This document shows positions 9,101 through 13,587 of a DNA stretch of 13,587 nt, piece after piece. A program made the translations under genes and the position numbers. Each line of letters starts with the position of its first letter. Position 1 is the stretch's first letter. Under the pieces are notes generated by a model that ran no database searches, had not been told where the DNA came from, and saw only the letters and a list, made by a program, of their open reading frames with translations. Source of the stretch: Aquiflexum sp041749095 (lineage in GTDB: Bacteria; Bacteroidota; Bacteroidia; Cytophagales; Cyclobacteriaceae). The stretch spans positions 1 through 13,587 of the forward strand of contig NZ_JBGTCA010000363.1 in assembly GCF_041749095.1 (NCBI RefSeq), in the 5' to 3' direction.

Positions 9101-9317
9101 TGTCATTACCGAGCACATTGAGGCTGAAATTTCCATCGATGTCGGTTGCTGTACCGGAATTTGTACCTTTATTCAAAACAGTAACCCCGGGTAATCCGAG
9201 TCCTGCTTCATCCAAAACGGTTCCAGAAACCGTTCTTTGTGCCAGTACCGTCGCGCTGCTGAACAATATCAGCATGGTCAGAATACCGAGACTTTTGTAA
9301 AGTTTTTCCATAAACAT
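6117..9317 (-). CDS. SusC/RagA-family TonB-linked outer-membrane transporter
   Basis: Encodes 1066 residues. A second ATG at 9311 (MEKLYKSL) gives an equally good signal peptide, cut after VLA near residue 26. Domains in order: a CarboxypepD_reg-like N-terminal domain (about 28-102; VSGTVLDEAGLGLPGVTV, GTATDIDGNFSL), a TonB-box-like stretch (EMVVTGY, about 109-114), and the plug (about 118-235) with VRIRG, NPLYVVDGV and the SusC signature SISVLKDAGAASIYGSRASN. A 22-strand-type barrel follows and ends in the aromatic FILGLNVNF, the outer-membrane assembly signal. No N-terminal STN domain is present, so direct signalling to an anti-sigma factor is unlikely. It would import the ligand captured by SusD using TonB/ExbBD energy. 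No frameshift was seen; length is normal for the family. Confidence 0.97.
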   Translation of the reverse strand: MFMEKLYKSLGILTMLILFSSATVLAQRTVSGTVLDEAGLGLPGVTVLNKGTNSGTATDIDGNFSLNVLGNDNVLIFSFVGYHTKEETVGNRSIIEISLAPDFQTLTEMVVTGYAVQQKKDITGAVGVVKGDLLNEIPAANVENQLQGRLAGVSVISSGNPGAGSSVRIRGLTGFGNNNPLYVVDGVQTFDISTLSPNDIESISVLKDAGAASIYGSRASNGVVLITTKKGKSGSMKVTYHGYGGFQDPGKGFTNLLNTQEFANLQWQVLENGPLDTFNHPLYGQWTRGGAGPRIPDYILPAGAMEGDPRVNPDLYNLDLNNPANNYLIVRANKEGTDWFQEATRPALITNHDFMFSGGGDRSRYMAALNYFEQQGILIETFSKRYSMRFNSEFDVSNKVRIGENLQVSFRQNRQANNLSEGNGISSANRIQRIIPVYDIAGNFAGNRAPNTGNGTTSVAMQLRQKDNDSFDLRVLGNIYAEADITEDLVFRSTFGGSLQTGYYHFLSPQTWERSENQATSSFTEGAWYNAEWLSTNQLTYQKTFGVHAIKAVAGYEAVKAGIGRDVSGNRAGYFSLNPDFLTLGNGQNIVNATSSANTFSTLLSQFLRVDYGYADKYLLSATVRRDGSSRFRDQFGVFPSFTGAWRMSEEGFMKGSSTISELKIRAGWGVMGQQQRLDPANQFTLFGGNIGSSFYDIAGTNTGSVLGQRPVRIGNPDARWERNVTTNVGVDLSLWEDKLSLTLDLYNRISDGLLFAPPLPATAGAASGPSINLAEMVNKGIDFQATYRNIFANGLRFETDLIFTHYTNEILSIADGVNEFFAGGSRIGNLAINRVGHPLSAFFGYQVQGLFQNQEEVNNAPRQDGAAPGRFRFTNFTGVDDDGIARISANDRVVLGSPIPDFTAGMNFSLSLRNWDMSAFFFASVGNDIYNYNRWWTDFWPSFQGAKSHDALYNSWLPSRPNATTPIAENASNFSTNTQSNSYYIEDGSYLRFRNLTIGYTLPTTLVQRWRMERLRIYAQGVNLFTLTGYSGLDPELGGSDQAFGIDYGNYPIVKQFILGLNVNF

Positions 9318-9378
9318 AGTTGATTGGGTAATAGTTATTAATCGATAAAATTTTTAGATTATTATTTGTTGTTTTTTC

Positions 9379-9397
9379 ATTGCAATCGTTTTGCAAT
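9379..9397. promoter_or_regulatory. TTGCAA inverted repeat upstream of susC, candidate operator
   Basis: ATTGCAA (9379-9385) and TTGCAAT (9391-9397) are perfect 7-bp inverted arms around TCGTT, 62-80 bp upstream of the susC ATG. The TGCAA-CG-TTGCA layout recalls LacI-family operators, but the arms are one base off symmetry around the CG. On the + strand seven T follow, so a weak terminator is the alternative reading; the stem is A/T-rich. Confidence 0.35.
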
Positions 9398-9794
9398 TTT
9401 TTTCAAATAATTACAACAGCTAAATAAGGATATACATTTTTACGAACTATTGCAGATTATACCTTGGCAATGTTACTGCCAGCTTCATGATATTGGTTTT
9501 CAGCAACCAAACTTCTAATTTTTAACTAATACAATTTTATTGGGTTTCAAAAAATTTACTTTTGTTCATAGGCAAGGAGATTTTGGGTTAGGTGTAATTG
9601 ATACTTTTAAATTATTCTTCAAATTATTTAAAAGAATATAATTGGGCATTCAAACACTGGAATGACTTATCATATCTAATATCCATAATTCGAAGACTAA
9701 AATAACGAATCATCAATTATACAAAAACTTTTTGTTAAAAATCATTAAAGAGTAATCAAAAAATAAAATTGTATTAGCAATCATATATTTCATG

Positions 9795-9824
9795 ATCAAA
9801 GTCATTTAAAGATTGACTTTTGAT
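9795..9824. repeat. Bulged inverted repeat (hairpin) in the gap
   Basis: ATCAAAGTCA (9795-9804) pairs with TGACTTTTGAT (9814-9824) as a 10-bp stem with a single-base bulge and a 9-nt loop. Neither strand has a clean T-run right after it, so it is not a standard terminator. It lies about 165 bp past the TPR lipoprotein stop on the - strand. Confidence 0.4.
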
Positions 9825-9845
9825 GGATGTTTTAATAATTATCTG

Positions 9846-9931
9846 ATACTTAGGCAGTAGTGCTAAAGCAGATTTTTGAGAAGTGGATTTTTCTCAACAC
9901 CCGTCTGCGGTGCCTGAGTTTCTATACTTAG
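9846..9931 (+). repeat. Nested stem-loop flanked by 8-bp direct repeats; candidate structured RNA or repeat element
   Basis: Three stems nest in register: 9848-9856 with 9911-9919 (9 bp, ACTTAGGCA with TGCCTGAGT), 9868-9873 with 9903-9908 (GCAGAT with GTCTGC, ending in a wobble), and 9876-9882 with 9891-9897 (TTGAGAA with TTCTCAA). ATACTTAG is repeated at 9846-9853 and 9924-9931. The non-Watson-Crick pairs are G-U type only if the + strand is the RNA, which weakly argues for a + transcript. It is locally richer in G+C than its surroundings. It could be a small RNA, a REP/MITE-like repeat, or a processing hairpin at the 3' side of the TPR gene. No promoter was identified. Confidence 0.4.
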
Positions 9932-9988
9932 ACATCAAAAATTGAATTATTTGTTTAGCGGAAATGAAGTGGATTGTTATGGATTATA

Positions 9989-11776
9989 TTACCTGAAAAT
10001 ATCAATGAACTCCTTTTTGTCAAAATAGGGTTTGAAATTAATATCCCTCAAAGCTCTTGCTCTGAGGAACTCACTTCTATCTATGGCTTTTGAGAGATTC
10101 TCTTTTAAAGCCTCCACATCTTGTGAATAAGATGCAACCAAGGCCAATCCATAGAAACCATATCCGGATTCTCTTCCTTTCTGAACACATTCTTCAAAAG
10201 ACTCCAAGGCCATTCTGTAATCTTCTGCGAGAAAATATGCCAAACCTTTGTTGAAAAGGTTCTCTTCGTTTTCAGAAGCCCTGTTCAGCCTGATTGTTGC
10301 CAGTTTGTAATCTCCATTGATGATATCCAAAGCACCACGAACACCTTCATTGTATATCAAAAATGCATCTGTCTCATTTTTCTCCAATGCTGAAGCTTCA
10401 GAAATTGCGATGTACGCATCAAAATAATCTCCTCTCAATAAATAAGCCCTACCGATATTATGAAGGGAAACAGAAGTGGTTTTGATTCTATTTGCCTGCC
10501 TGAACATGTTAATGGACTTTGTGATCAGGACATTTTTTTCTCTTGTATCAAGCTCCCGCTGGGCCTGATTCAAATAAACCACTCCCAGATTATTGAAGGC
10601 AAGCTCTGAGGGATGAACTTCTGTGAGTTTCTGAAAAACAGCTTCTTTCTCATCCAGTCTTTTTGCGGTCTGACCGGCAAATACCAAATGATCCTGATTA
10701 AAACCTTCAAGCGGCTTACCGTTCTGTAACAATGCATAAACACTTGATGCGATTTCCGTATTGTTGAACCTTGTATCTTCTAGTTCCACTGATATTTTTG
10801 CTGCACTGAGTTTTGGAAAAAGATCTCTTGAGATGTTTCTATAGGCCGGTAATCTCTGTAACTCTTCCTTTTGGCCGAAAAAATCATTTTGATTTAAAAG
10901 GATATTATAAACCTCTTCTTTTTGTGCCTGGGTAATCCCATTGTAATCACTCAAAAGCAATCTTAGATCAAACCAATCATTGCTTCTGTAATCGGTTTCT
11001 ATCTTGACACCCCTTAAACCCCTGCTCTCTTTGAGTTGGTCTGTTACTAGCTCAGCTCTTTTTTGAGCCAGGCCTTGAATATTATCTCTGGAATCAGGCG
11101 ATTTCAAACCGGTCACTATTACTTTGTTAATTTTCTTACCTGACTCTCCTAAAATAAAAAAATCTCTAAGTGAAAGTGGTAAAACAGGAACTTCCCTATT
11201 AGCACTTCCAGGTTGAAAAGAAACATTGAATTCCCTTGATTCAGTGGCATTCCTGCCTGAAAAATCTTTTTCCAAATAAATCCCAATATCCGGAATGGGT
11301 TCATCCGGAATAATCTGACCAATCCTGGTTAAAAGAGGAGAGGTTTCCAAGCCATCTGCCAATGTTTTGGCGGGAGATTGAAAAACACCCTTTCTTCTTT
11401 CAACCAAGCCCTTCATTATCAAGGTACCCTGTTCCATTCCCGGCAAATACGGAAAAACATATCTTTCATCTACTTTAGCCTCCACAAGGCTTTTGGTGAA
11501 TGCACCATCATAGGGCACTATTTCCCCCAATCTCAAAGCACCTTCCCCATATATGTATTCGGGAAACAGGGTGATTTTTGTATCCTTGTTCAACAATTCC
11601 AAAGGAATGGCACCCTCAATACTGAACCTTACAGAATCCCTGTGCAACGCTAACACTTCAGGTTTGGCATATATTCCATTCAAAAGGCTGTCATATTTTC
11701 CTATTTTTGGACTACACGATCCGATGAGAGTTATAAGACCAATAAAAAGCAAAGATTTTATGGATAATTTAAACAT
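9989..11776 (-). CDS. Outer-membrane-type lipoprotein with degenerate OmpA-like segment and TPR repeats
   Basis: Encodes 595 residues. A lipoprotein signal (MFKLSIKSLLFIGLITLIGS, Cys21) predicts anchoring in an outer-membrane leaflet. Residues about 35-175 look like beta-sandwich modules (IYAKPEVLALHRDSVRFSIEG; PYLPGMEQGTLIMKG). Residues about 182-275 resemble an OmpA-like fold (FNVSFQPGS, then INKVIVTGLKS, then GLAQKRAELVTDQL). Residues 308-330 (LPAYRNISRDLFPKLSAAKISV) match a segment seen in Bacteroidota OmpA-like proteins. From about 385 to 565, TPR-like helix pairs follow (LAFNNLGVVYLNQAQREL; SLHNIGRAYLLRGDYFDAY; NLFNKGLAYFLAEDYRMALESFEE). Hand alignment to OmpA puts Lys/Ser where the peptidoglycan-binding Asp belongs, while the later Arg240 is kept, so binding may be lost. 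Probably a cell-envelope scaffold; exact role unknown. Divergent from the pspC-like gene. Confidence 0.8.
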   Translation of the reverse strand: MFKLSIKSLLFIGLITLIGSCSPKIGKYDSLLNGIYAKPEVLALHRDSVRFSIEGAIPLELLNKDTKITLFPEYIYGEGALRLGEIVPYDGAFTKSLVEAKVDERYVFPYLPGMEQGTLIMKGLVERRKGVFQSPAKTLADGLETSPLLTRIGQIIPDEPIPDIGIYLEKDFSGRNATESREFNVSFQPGSANREVPVLPLSLRDFFILGESGKKINKVIVTGLKSPDSRDNIQGLAQKRAELVTDQLKESRGLRGVKIETDYRSNDWFDLRLLLSDYNGITQAQKEEVYNILLNQNDFFGQKEELQRLPAYRNISRDLFPKLSAAKISVELEDTRFNNTEIASSVYALLQNGKPLEGFNQDHLVFAGQTAKRLDEKEAVFQKLTEVHPSELAFNNLGVVYLNQAQRELDTREKNVLITKSINMFRQANRIKTTSVSLHNIGRAYLLRGDYFDAYIAISEASALEKNETDAFLIYNEGVRGALDIINGDYKLATIRLNRASENEENLFNKGLAYFLAEDYRMALESFEECVQKGRESGYGFYGLALVASYSQDVEALKENLSKAIDRSEFLRARALRDINFKPYFDKKEFIDIFR

Positions 11777-11844
11777 TTGGCATTCAATTAGATTATTGAA
11801 AATAAATTGTTAATTTTATTCGAATTAATAAAACCAGCTATTGC
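11777..11844. promoter_or_regulatory. Shared divergent promoter region with AT-rich inverted repeat
   Basis: These 68 bp separate two divergent start codons, so both promoters must lie in or overlap here. TTTTATT (11814-11820) and AATAAAA (11827-11833) form a perfect 7-bp inverted repeat with a 6-bp spacer, ending 11 bp before the pspC-like ATG. On the + strand TAATTTTA (11811-11818) is one base off the TAnnTTTG -7 consensus. The assignment to an operator is speculative. Confidence 0.35.
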
Positions 11845-12063
11845 ATGAATGAATTAAAATTATTCTTCGAAGAAAGGGCTTTTGGAGTTTGTTCCAAATT
11901 GGGTGAAAAACTCAATTTTCCCATTGATAGTATTCGCTTATTTTTCATTTATAGTTCCTTTATCACCCTTGGTTCTCCGATTATCATTTATACAAGCCTT
12001 GCAATGATGATGAAAGTTAGGAAATACTTGAGGAAAATGAACAATCCTGTTCTATTTGATTAG
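11845..12063 (+). CDS. PspC-domain small membrane protein
   Basis: A 72-residue protein that is a nearly complete, stand-alone PspC domain. An amphipathic start (MNELKLFFEERAFGVCSKLGEKL) is followed by the domain's typical SIRLFFIYSSFITLGSPIIIY and one or two hydrophobic spans (about 31-55), then a basic tail (KVRKYLRKM). In Bacteroidota, proteins of this type begin like this one with F-G-V-C-x-x-L-G-E-K-L. In Proteobacteria PspC is an inner-membrane sensor of the phage-shock response that works with PspA/PspB. No PspA or PspB lies here, so a stress-sensing role is inherited from the family name only. It converges on the glycosyltransferase gene with 50 bp between stops and no clear hairpin terminator. 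Confidence 0.85.
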   Translation: MNELKLFFEERAFGVCSKLGEKLNFPIDSIRLFFIYSSFITLGSPIIIYTSLAMMMKVRKYLRKMNNPVLFD

Positions 12064-12113
12064 ACAGTTTTACTTTATCGGTATCATAACCTTCTTTGAT
12101 ATCGGCAAAAGAT

Positions 12114-13118
12114 TTATAAATCGCTGTATTTTCTTTTTCTTCTAATATAGTAATCCCATAAGATAGACTTTCTTTCAGATTTTTTTTCCTTCTTTGGCAA
12201 TATTGGTGCCAATGGAAAATTCTGCTTACCATTTTTGAATTTATAAAATGCCATATGAGCTCTAAACACTTCTTTGGAATCTGCTATTTTTCCATTCAAT
12301 AAAAATGACAGTGCCGCCAAAAAATCCAATCCCATCCTTATAAAATAGGTGATCAAAAACCTTTTCTTTTCCAGGTTGTTATGAAGCATCAAGAGATTGT
12401 TTCTGAAATTCAGGTAGGTTTTTAAGGGATTGGTCCTTGATAAAGTACCCCCTCCCACATGCCGGATTTCTACATTGCCAATGTAACCGATTTTATACCC
12501 TGACCTTTGGAATCTCCAACAAATATCGATTTCCTCCATATGAGCAAAAAACCTGTCATCAAATCCTCCTAAGGAATGGAAACAAGAGGCCCGCACAGCC
12601 ATGCATGCACCCGAAGCCCAATCTACTTCGATGTGATCGTCGTATTGATTGGTGTCTTTTTCAATGGAGTTAAATATCCTCCCTCTGCAATAAGGATAGC
12701 CCAAACTATCAATGAATCCTCCCCCTGCCCCTGCATAATCAAAATATTCCAGATGTTGATAAGACAGGATTTTTGGCTGCAGGGCTGCAAATTCTGAATG
12801 TCTTTCCAGCCATTTGACCAAAACATCATCCCATTCAGGACTCACTTCTATATCCGAATTGAGCAGGATGTAATATTCAAATTCTCCTTGTATTTGATTA
12901 AGGGCCTGATTGTATCCTCCAACATATCCTGAATTCTCCTTTAATTCAATCAGTCTGATTTGCGGATATCCACTTTTCAAATATCCAAGAGAGCCGTCAT
13001 CGCTTGCATTATCAGCGACTATAAGTGGATAGAGTGAATGTCTTACAGCAGATGGCAGAAATTTGCGGAGCATTTCTTCCCCGTTGTAATTCAGAATAAC
13101 AGTGGCCGCTTTTTGCAT
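12114..13118 (-). CDS. Family 2 glycosyltransferase (WbbL/rhamnosyltransferase-like)
   Basis: Encodes 334 residues. GT-A motifs in order: TVILNYNG (6-13), the nucleotide-binding DNASDDGS (36-43), NSGYVGGYNQAL (62-73), the metal-site region LLNSDIEVSPEW (85-96), and WASGACMAVRASCF (167-180). The acceptor/catalytic part GGFDDRFFAHMEEIDICWR (184-202) follows, then RHVGGGT and NFRNNLLML. A hydrophobic stretch (about 255-275) and a basic tail (WDYYIRRKRKYSDL) suggest association with the inner membrane face. Known for the family: transfer of a sugar from a nucleotide donor to a surface-polysaccharide acceptor. Donor and acceptor cannot be read here. I start at ATG 13118; its A is the last base of the ybaB stop (TGATG), a translational-coupling overlap. 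A TTG one codon upstream is less likely. Confidence 0.92.
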   Translation of the reverse strand: MQKAATVILNYNGEEMLRKFLPSAVRHSLYPLIVADNASDDGSLGYLKSGYPQIRLIELKENSGYVGGYNQALNQIQGEFEYYILLNSDIEVSPEWDDVLVKWLERHSEFAALQPKILSYQHLEYFDYAGAGGGFIDSLGYPYCRGRIFNSIEKDTNQYDDHIEVDWASGACMAVRASCFHSLGGFDDRFFAHMEEIDICWRFQRSGYKIGYIGNVEIRHVGGGTLSRTNPLKTYLNFRNNLLMLHNNLEKKRFLITYFIRMGLDFLAALSFLLNGKIADSKEVFRAHMAFYKFKNGKQNFPLAPILPKKEKKSERKSILWDYYIRRKRKYSDL

Positions 13119-13450
13119 CAAAACATATTACCGAAATCCATTCCCGGAATATTGGGCATCATTCCATCTGTTGCAGATTTTAATTCTTCCTTGATTTTTA
13201 TTTCAATCTGCTCCATGGCCTTATTGGTAGCTGCTACAATCAGGTCAGTCAGCATTTCCTTATCTGCTAAATTGACCAAGGAATCGTCCATTTCAATTTT
13301 CACAACCTTTCTGTTGCCATTGACGGTTACTTTTACCAGTCCTGCACCGGATTCCCCTTCCGTTGTGAGATAAACAAGCTTGGCCTGGGCATCTTTGATT
13401 TTTACCTGGGCTTCTTTCACCTTGTTCATAATACTATTTATATCAAACAT
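13118..13450 (-). CDS. ybaB: YbaB/EbfC-family nucleoid-associated protein
   Basis: A 110-residue protein starting MFDINSIMNKVKEAQVKIKD, the family's N-terminal helix. A three-strand core follows (VYLTTEGESGAGLVKVTVNGNRKVVKIEM), then a C-terminal helix (DKEMLTDLIVAATNKAMEQIEIKIKEEL) and a Met/Gly/Pro-rich tail (DGMMPNIPGMDFGNMF). Known role: a small dimer that binds DNA and coats the nucleoid. I start at ATG 13450, because the upstream TTG at 13474 would overlap the predicted -7 box. In many bacteria ybaB sits between dnaX and recR; here it leads a two-gene unit with a glycosyltransferase. Confidence 0.93.
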   Translation of the reverse strand: MFDINSIMNKVKEAQVKIKDAQAKLVYLTTEGESGAGLVKVTVNGNRKVVKIEMDDSLVNLADKEMLTDLIVAATNKAMEQIEIKIKEELKSATDGMMPNIPGMDFGNMF

Positions 13451-13471
13451 ATCATCGAATTTATTTTGCCA

Positions 13472-13479
13472 CAAATATA
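13472..13479 (-). promoter_or_regulatory. Bacteroidota -7 promoter box for ybaB-glycosyltransferase
   Basis: Read on the - strand this is TATATTTG, an exact match to the TAnnTTTG -7 element of the Bacteroidota housekeeping sigma factor. It lies 21 bp before the chosen ybaB ATG, giving a short leader. A matching TTTG at -33 is not evident, so the call rests on one box and its position. Confidence 0.55.
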
Positions 13480-13517
13480 CAGTATTTCATTTCAGTTGAT
13501 AGTTTCATGCTATATAG

Positions 13518-13539
13518 AAAATCCTAAACCAAGGATTTT
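13518..13539. terminator. AT-rich hairpin, possible weak terminator of a gene beyond the right edge
   Basis: AAAATCCT (13518-13525) and AGGATTTT (13532-13539) form a perfect 8-bp stem with a 6-nt loop (AAACCA). On the - strand the stem ends in TTTT followed by CTATATAG, which could end a transcript entering from the right. It lies 39 bp upstream of the ybaB -7 box, so an operator role is the alternative. Confidence 0.4.
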
Positions 13540-13587
13540 ACTGCCTTATAACCAATTATCAAAACTATATTTTATGTATATAAATCA

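Larger units (their letters stand above)
9318..9988. other. 671-bp AT-rich gap upstream of susC with no credible gene
   Basis: The region lies between the susC start and the 3' end of the TPR lipoprotein gene, both on the - strand. I see no ORF with protein-like composition on either strand. It contains a TTGCAA inverted repeat near susC (9379-9397), a bulged hairpin (9795-9824) and a nested hairpin with flanking direct repeats (9846-9931), each listed separately. The susC promoter must lie here, but no exact TAnnTTTG -7 box stands out; the nearest match on the - strand is ATTATTTG at 9411-9404. Confidence 0.6.

Noticed and set aside
6117..9317. susC considered as a FecA-type signalling receptor with sigma/anti-sigma partners
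   Set aside because: The N-terminus goes straight from the signal peptide to a CarboxypepD_reg-like domain with no STN domain, and no sigma or anti-sigma gene is in the window.
9614..9637. ATTCTT/AAGAAT inverted repeat in the gap
   Set aside because: Only 6 bp of A/T-rich stem with a 12-nt loop. Such pairs are expected by chance in this composition.
12017..12232. 71-codon - strand frame across the 3' end of the glycosyltransferase, considered as a real C-terminus reached by frameshift
   Set aside because: The annotated frame already ends with the usual family tail (WDYYIRRKRKYSDL). The other frame overlaps the pspC-like gene and has no family features, so no frameshift is needed.

Overview
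The window reads as a chromosomal piece of an AT-rich Bacteroidota genome, most likely of the Cytophagales and plausibly Cyclobacteriaceae. This rests on a SusC/SusD pair, lipoproteins with Bacteroidota-style lipoboxes, a giant VCBS/FG-GAP protein beside the SusCD pair, a match to the TAnnTTTG promoter box, and little use of Shine-Dalgarno sites. The family-level placement is inference; no marker gene is present.

Layout. Left end (1-716): two small antitoxin-like genes face each other, one on + (113-334) and one ribbon-helix-helix gene on - (411-653). Neither has a recognisable toxin beside it. The upstream side of the second gene carries an 11-bp-phased direct repeat that looks like an operator. 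Main block (717-9317, all on -): susC (6117-9317), then susD 10 nt later (4376-6106), then a strong hairpin terminator (4324-4352), then a 1178-residue lipoprotein with 14 Ca-binding DxDxDG-type motifs arranged seven on each side of an ASPIC/UnbV domain (717-4253). The likely assembly is an outer-membrane TonB-dependent importer (SusC), its surface lid and binding lipoprotein (SusD), and a large surface lipoprotein of unknown role. No glycosidase, peptidase or dedicated regulator lies in the window, so the substrate cannot be named.

Gap (9318-9988): 671 bases without a credible gene. It holds a TTGCAA inverted repeat near susC and two hairpins, one of them a nested structure flanked by an 8-bp direct repeat. 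Right part (9989-13587): a lipoprotein with a degenerate OmpA-like segment and TPR repeats (-), divergent from a small PspC-domain membrane protein (+). The PspC gene converges on a GT2 glycosyltransferase gene that shares one base with the end of an upstream ybaB/ebfC nucleoid-protein gene. The ybaB gene has a clear TATATTTG -7 box.

Most of the window is ordinary Bacteroidota content. I did not find a demonstrably new system. The best candidates for a second look are the 7+7 propeller-like lipoprotein tied to SusCD, the nested hairpin at 9848-9931, and the toxin-less antitoxin pair.
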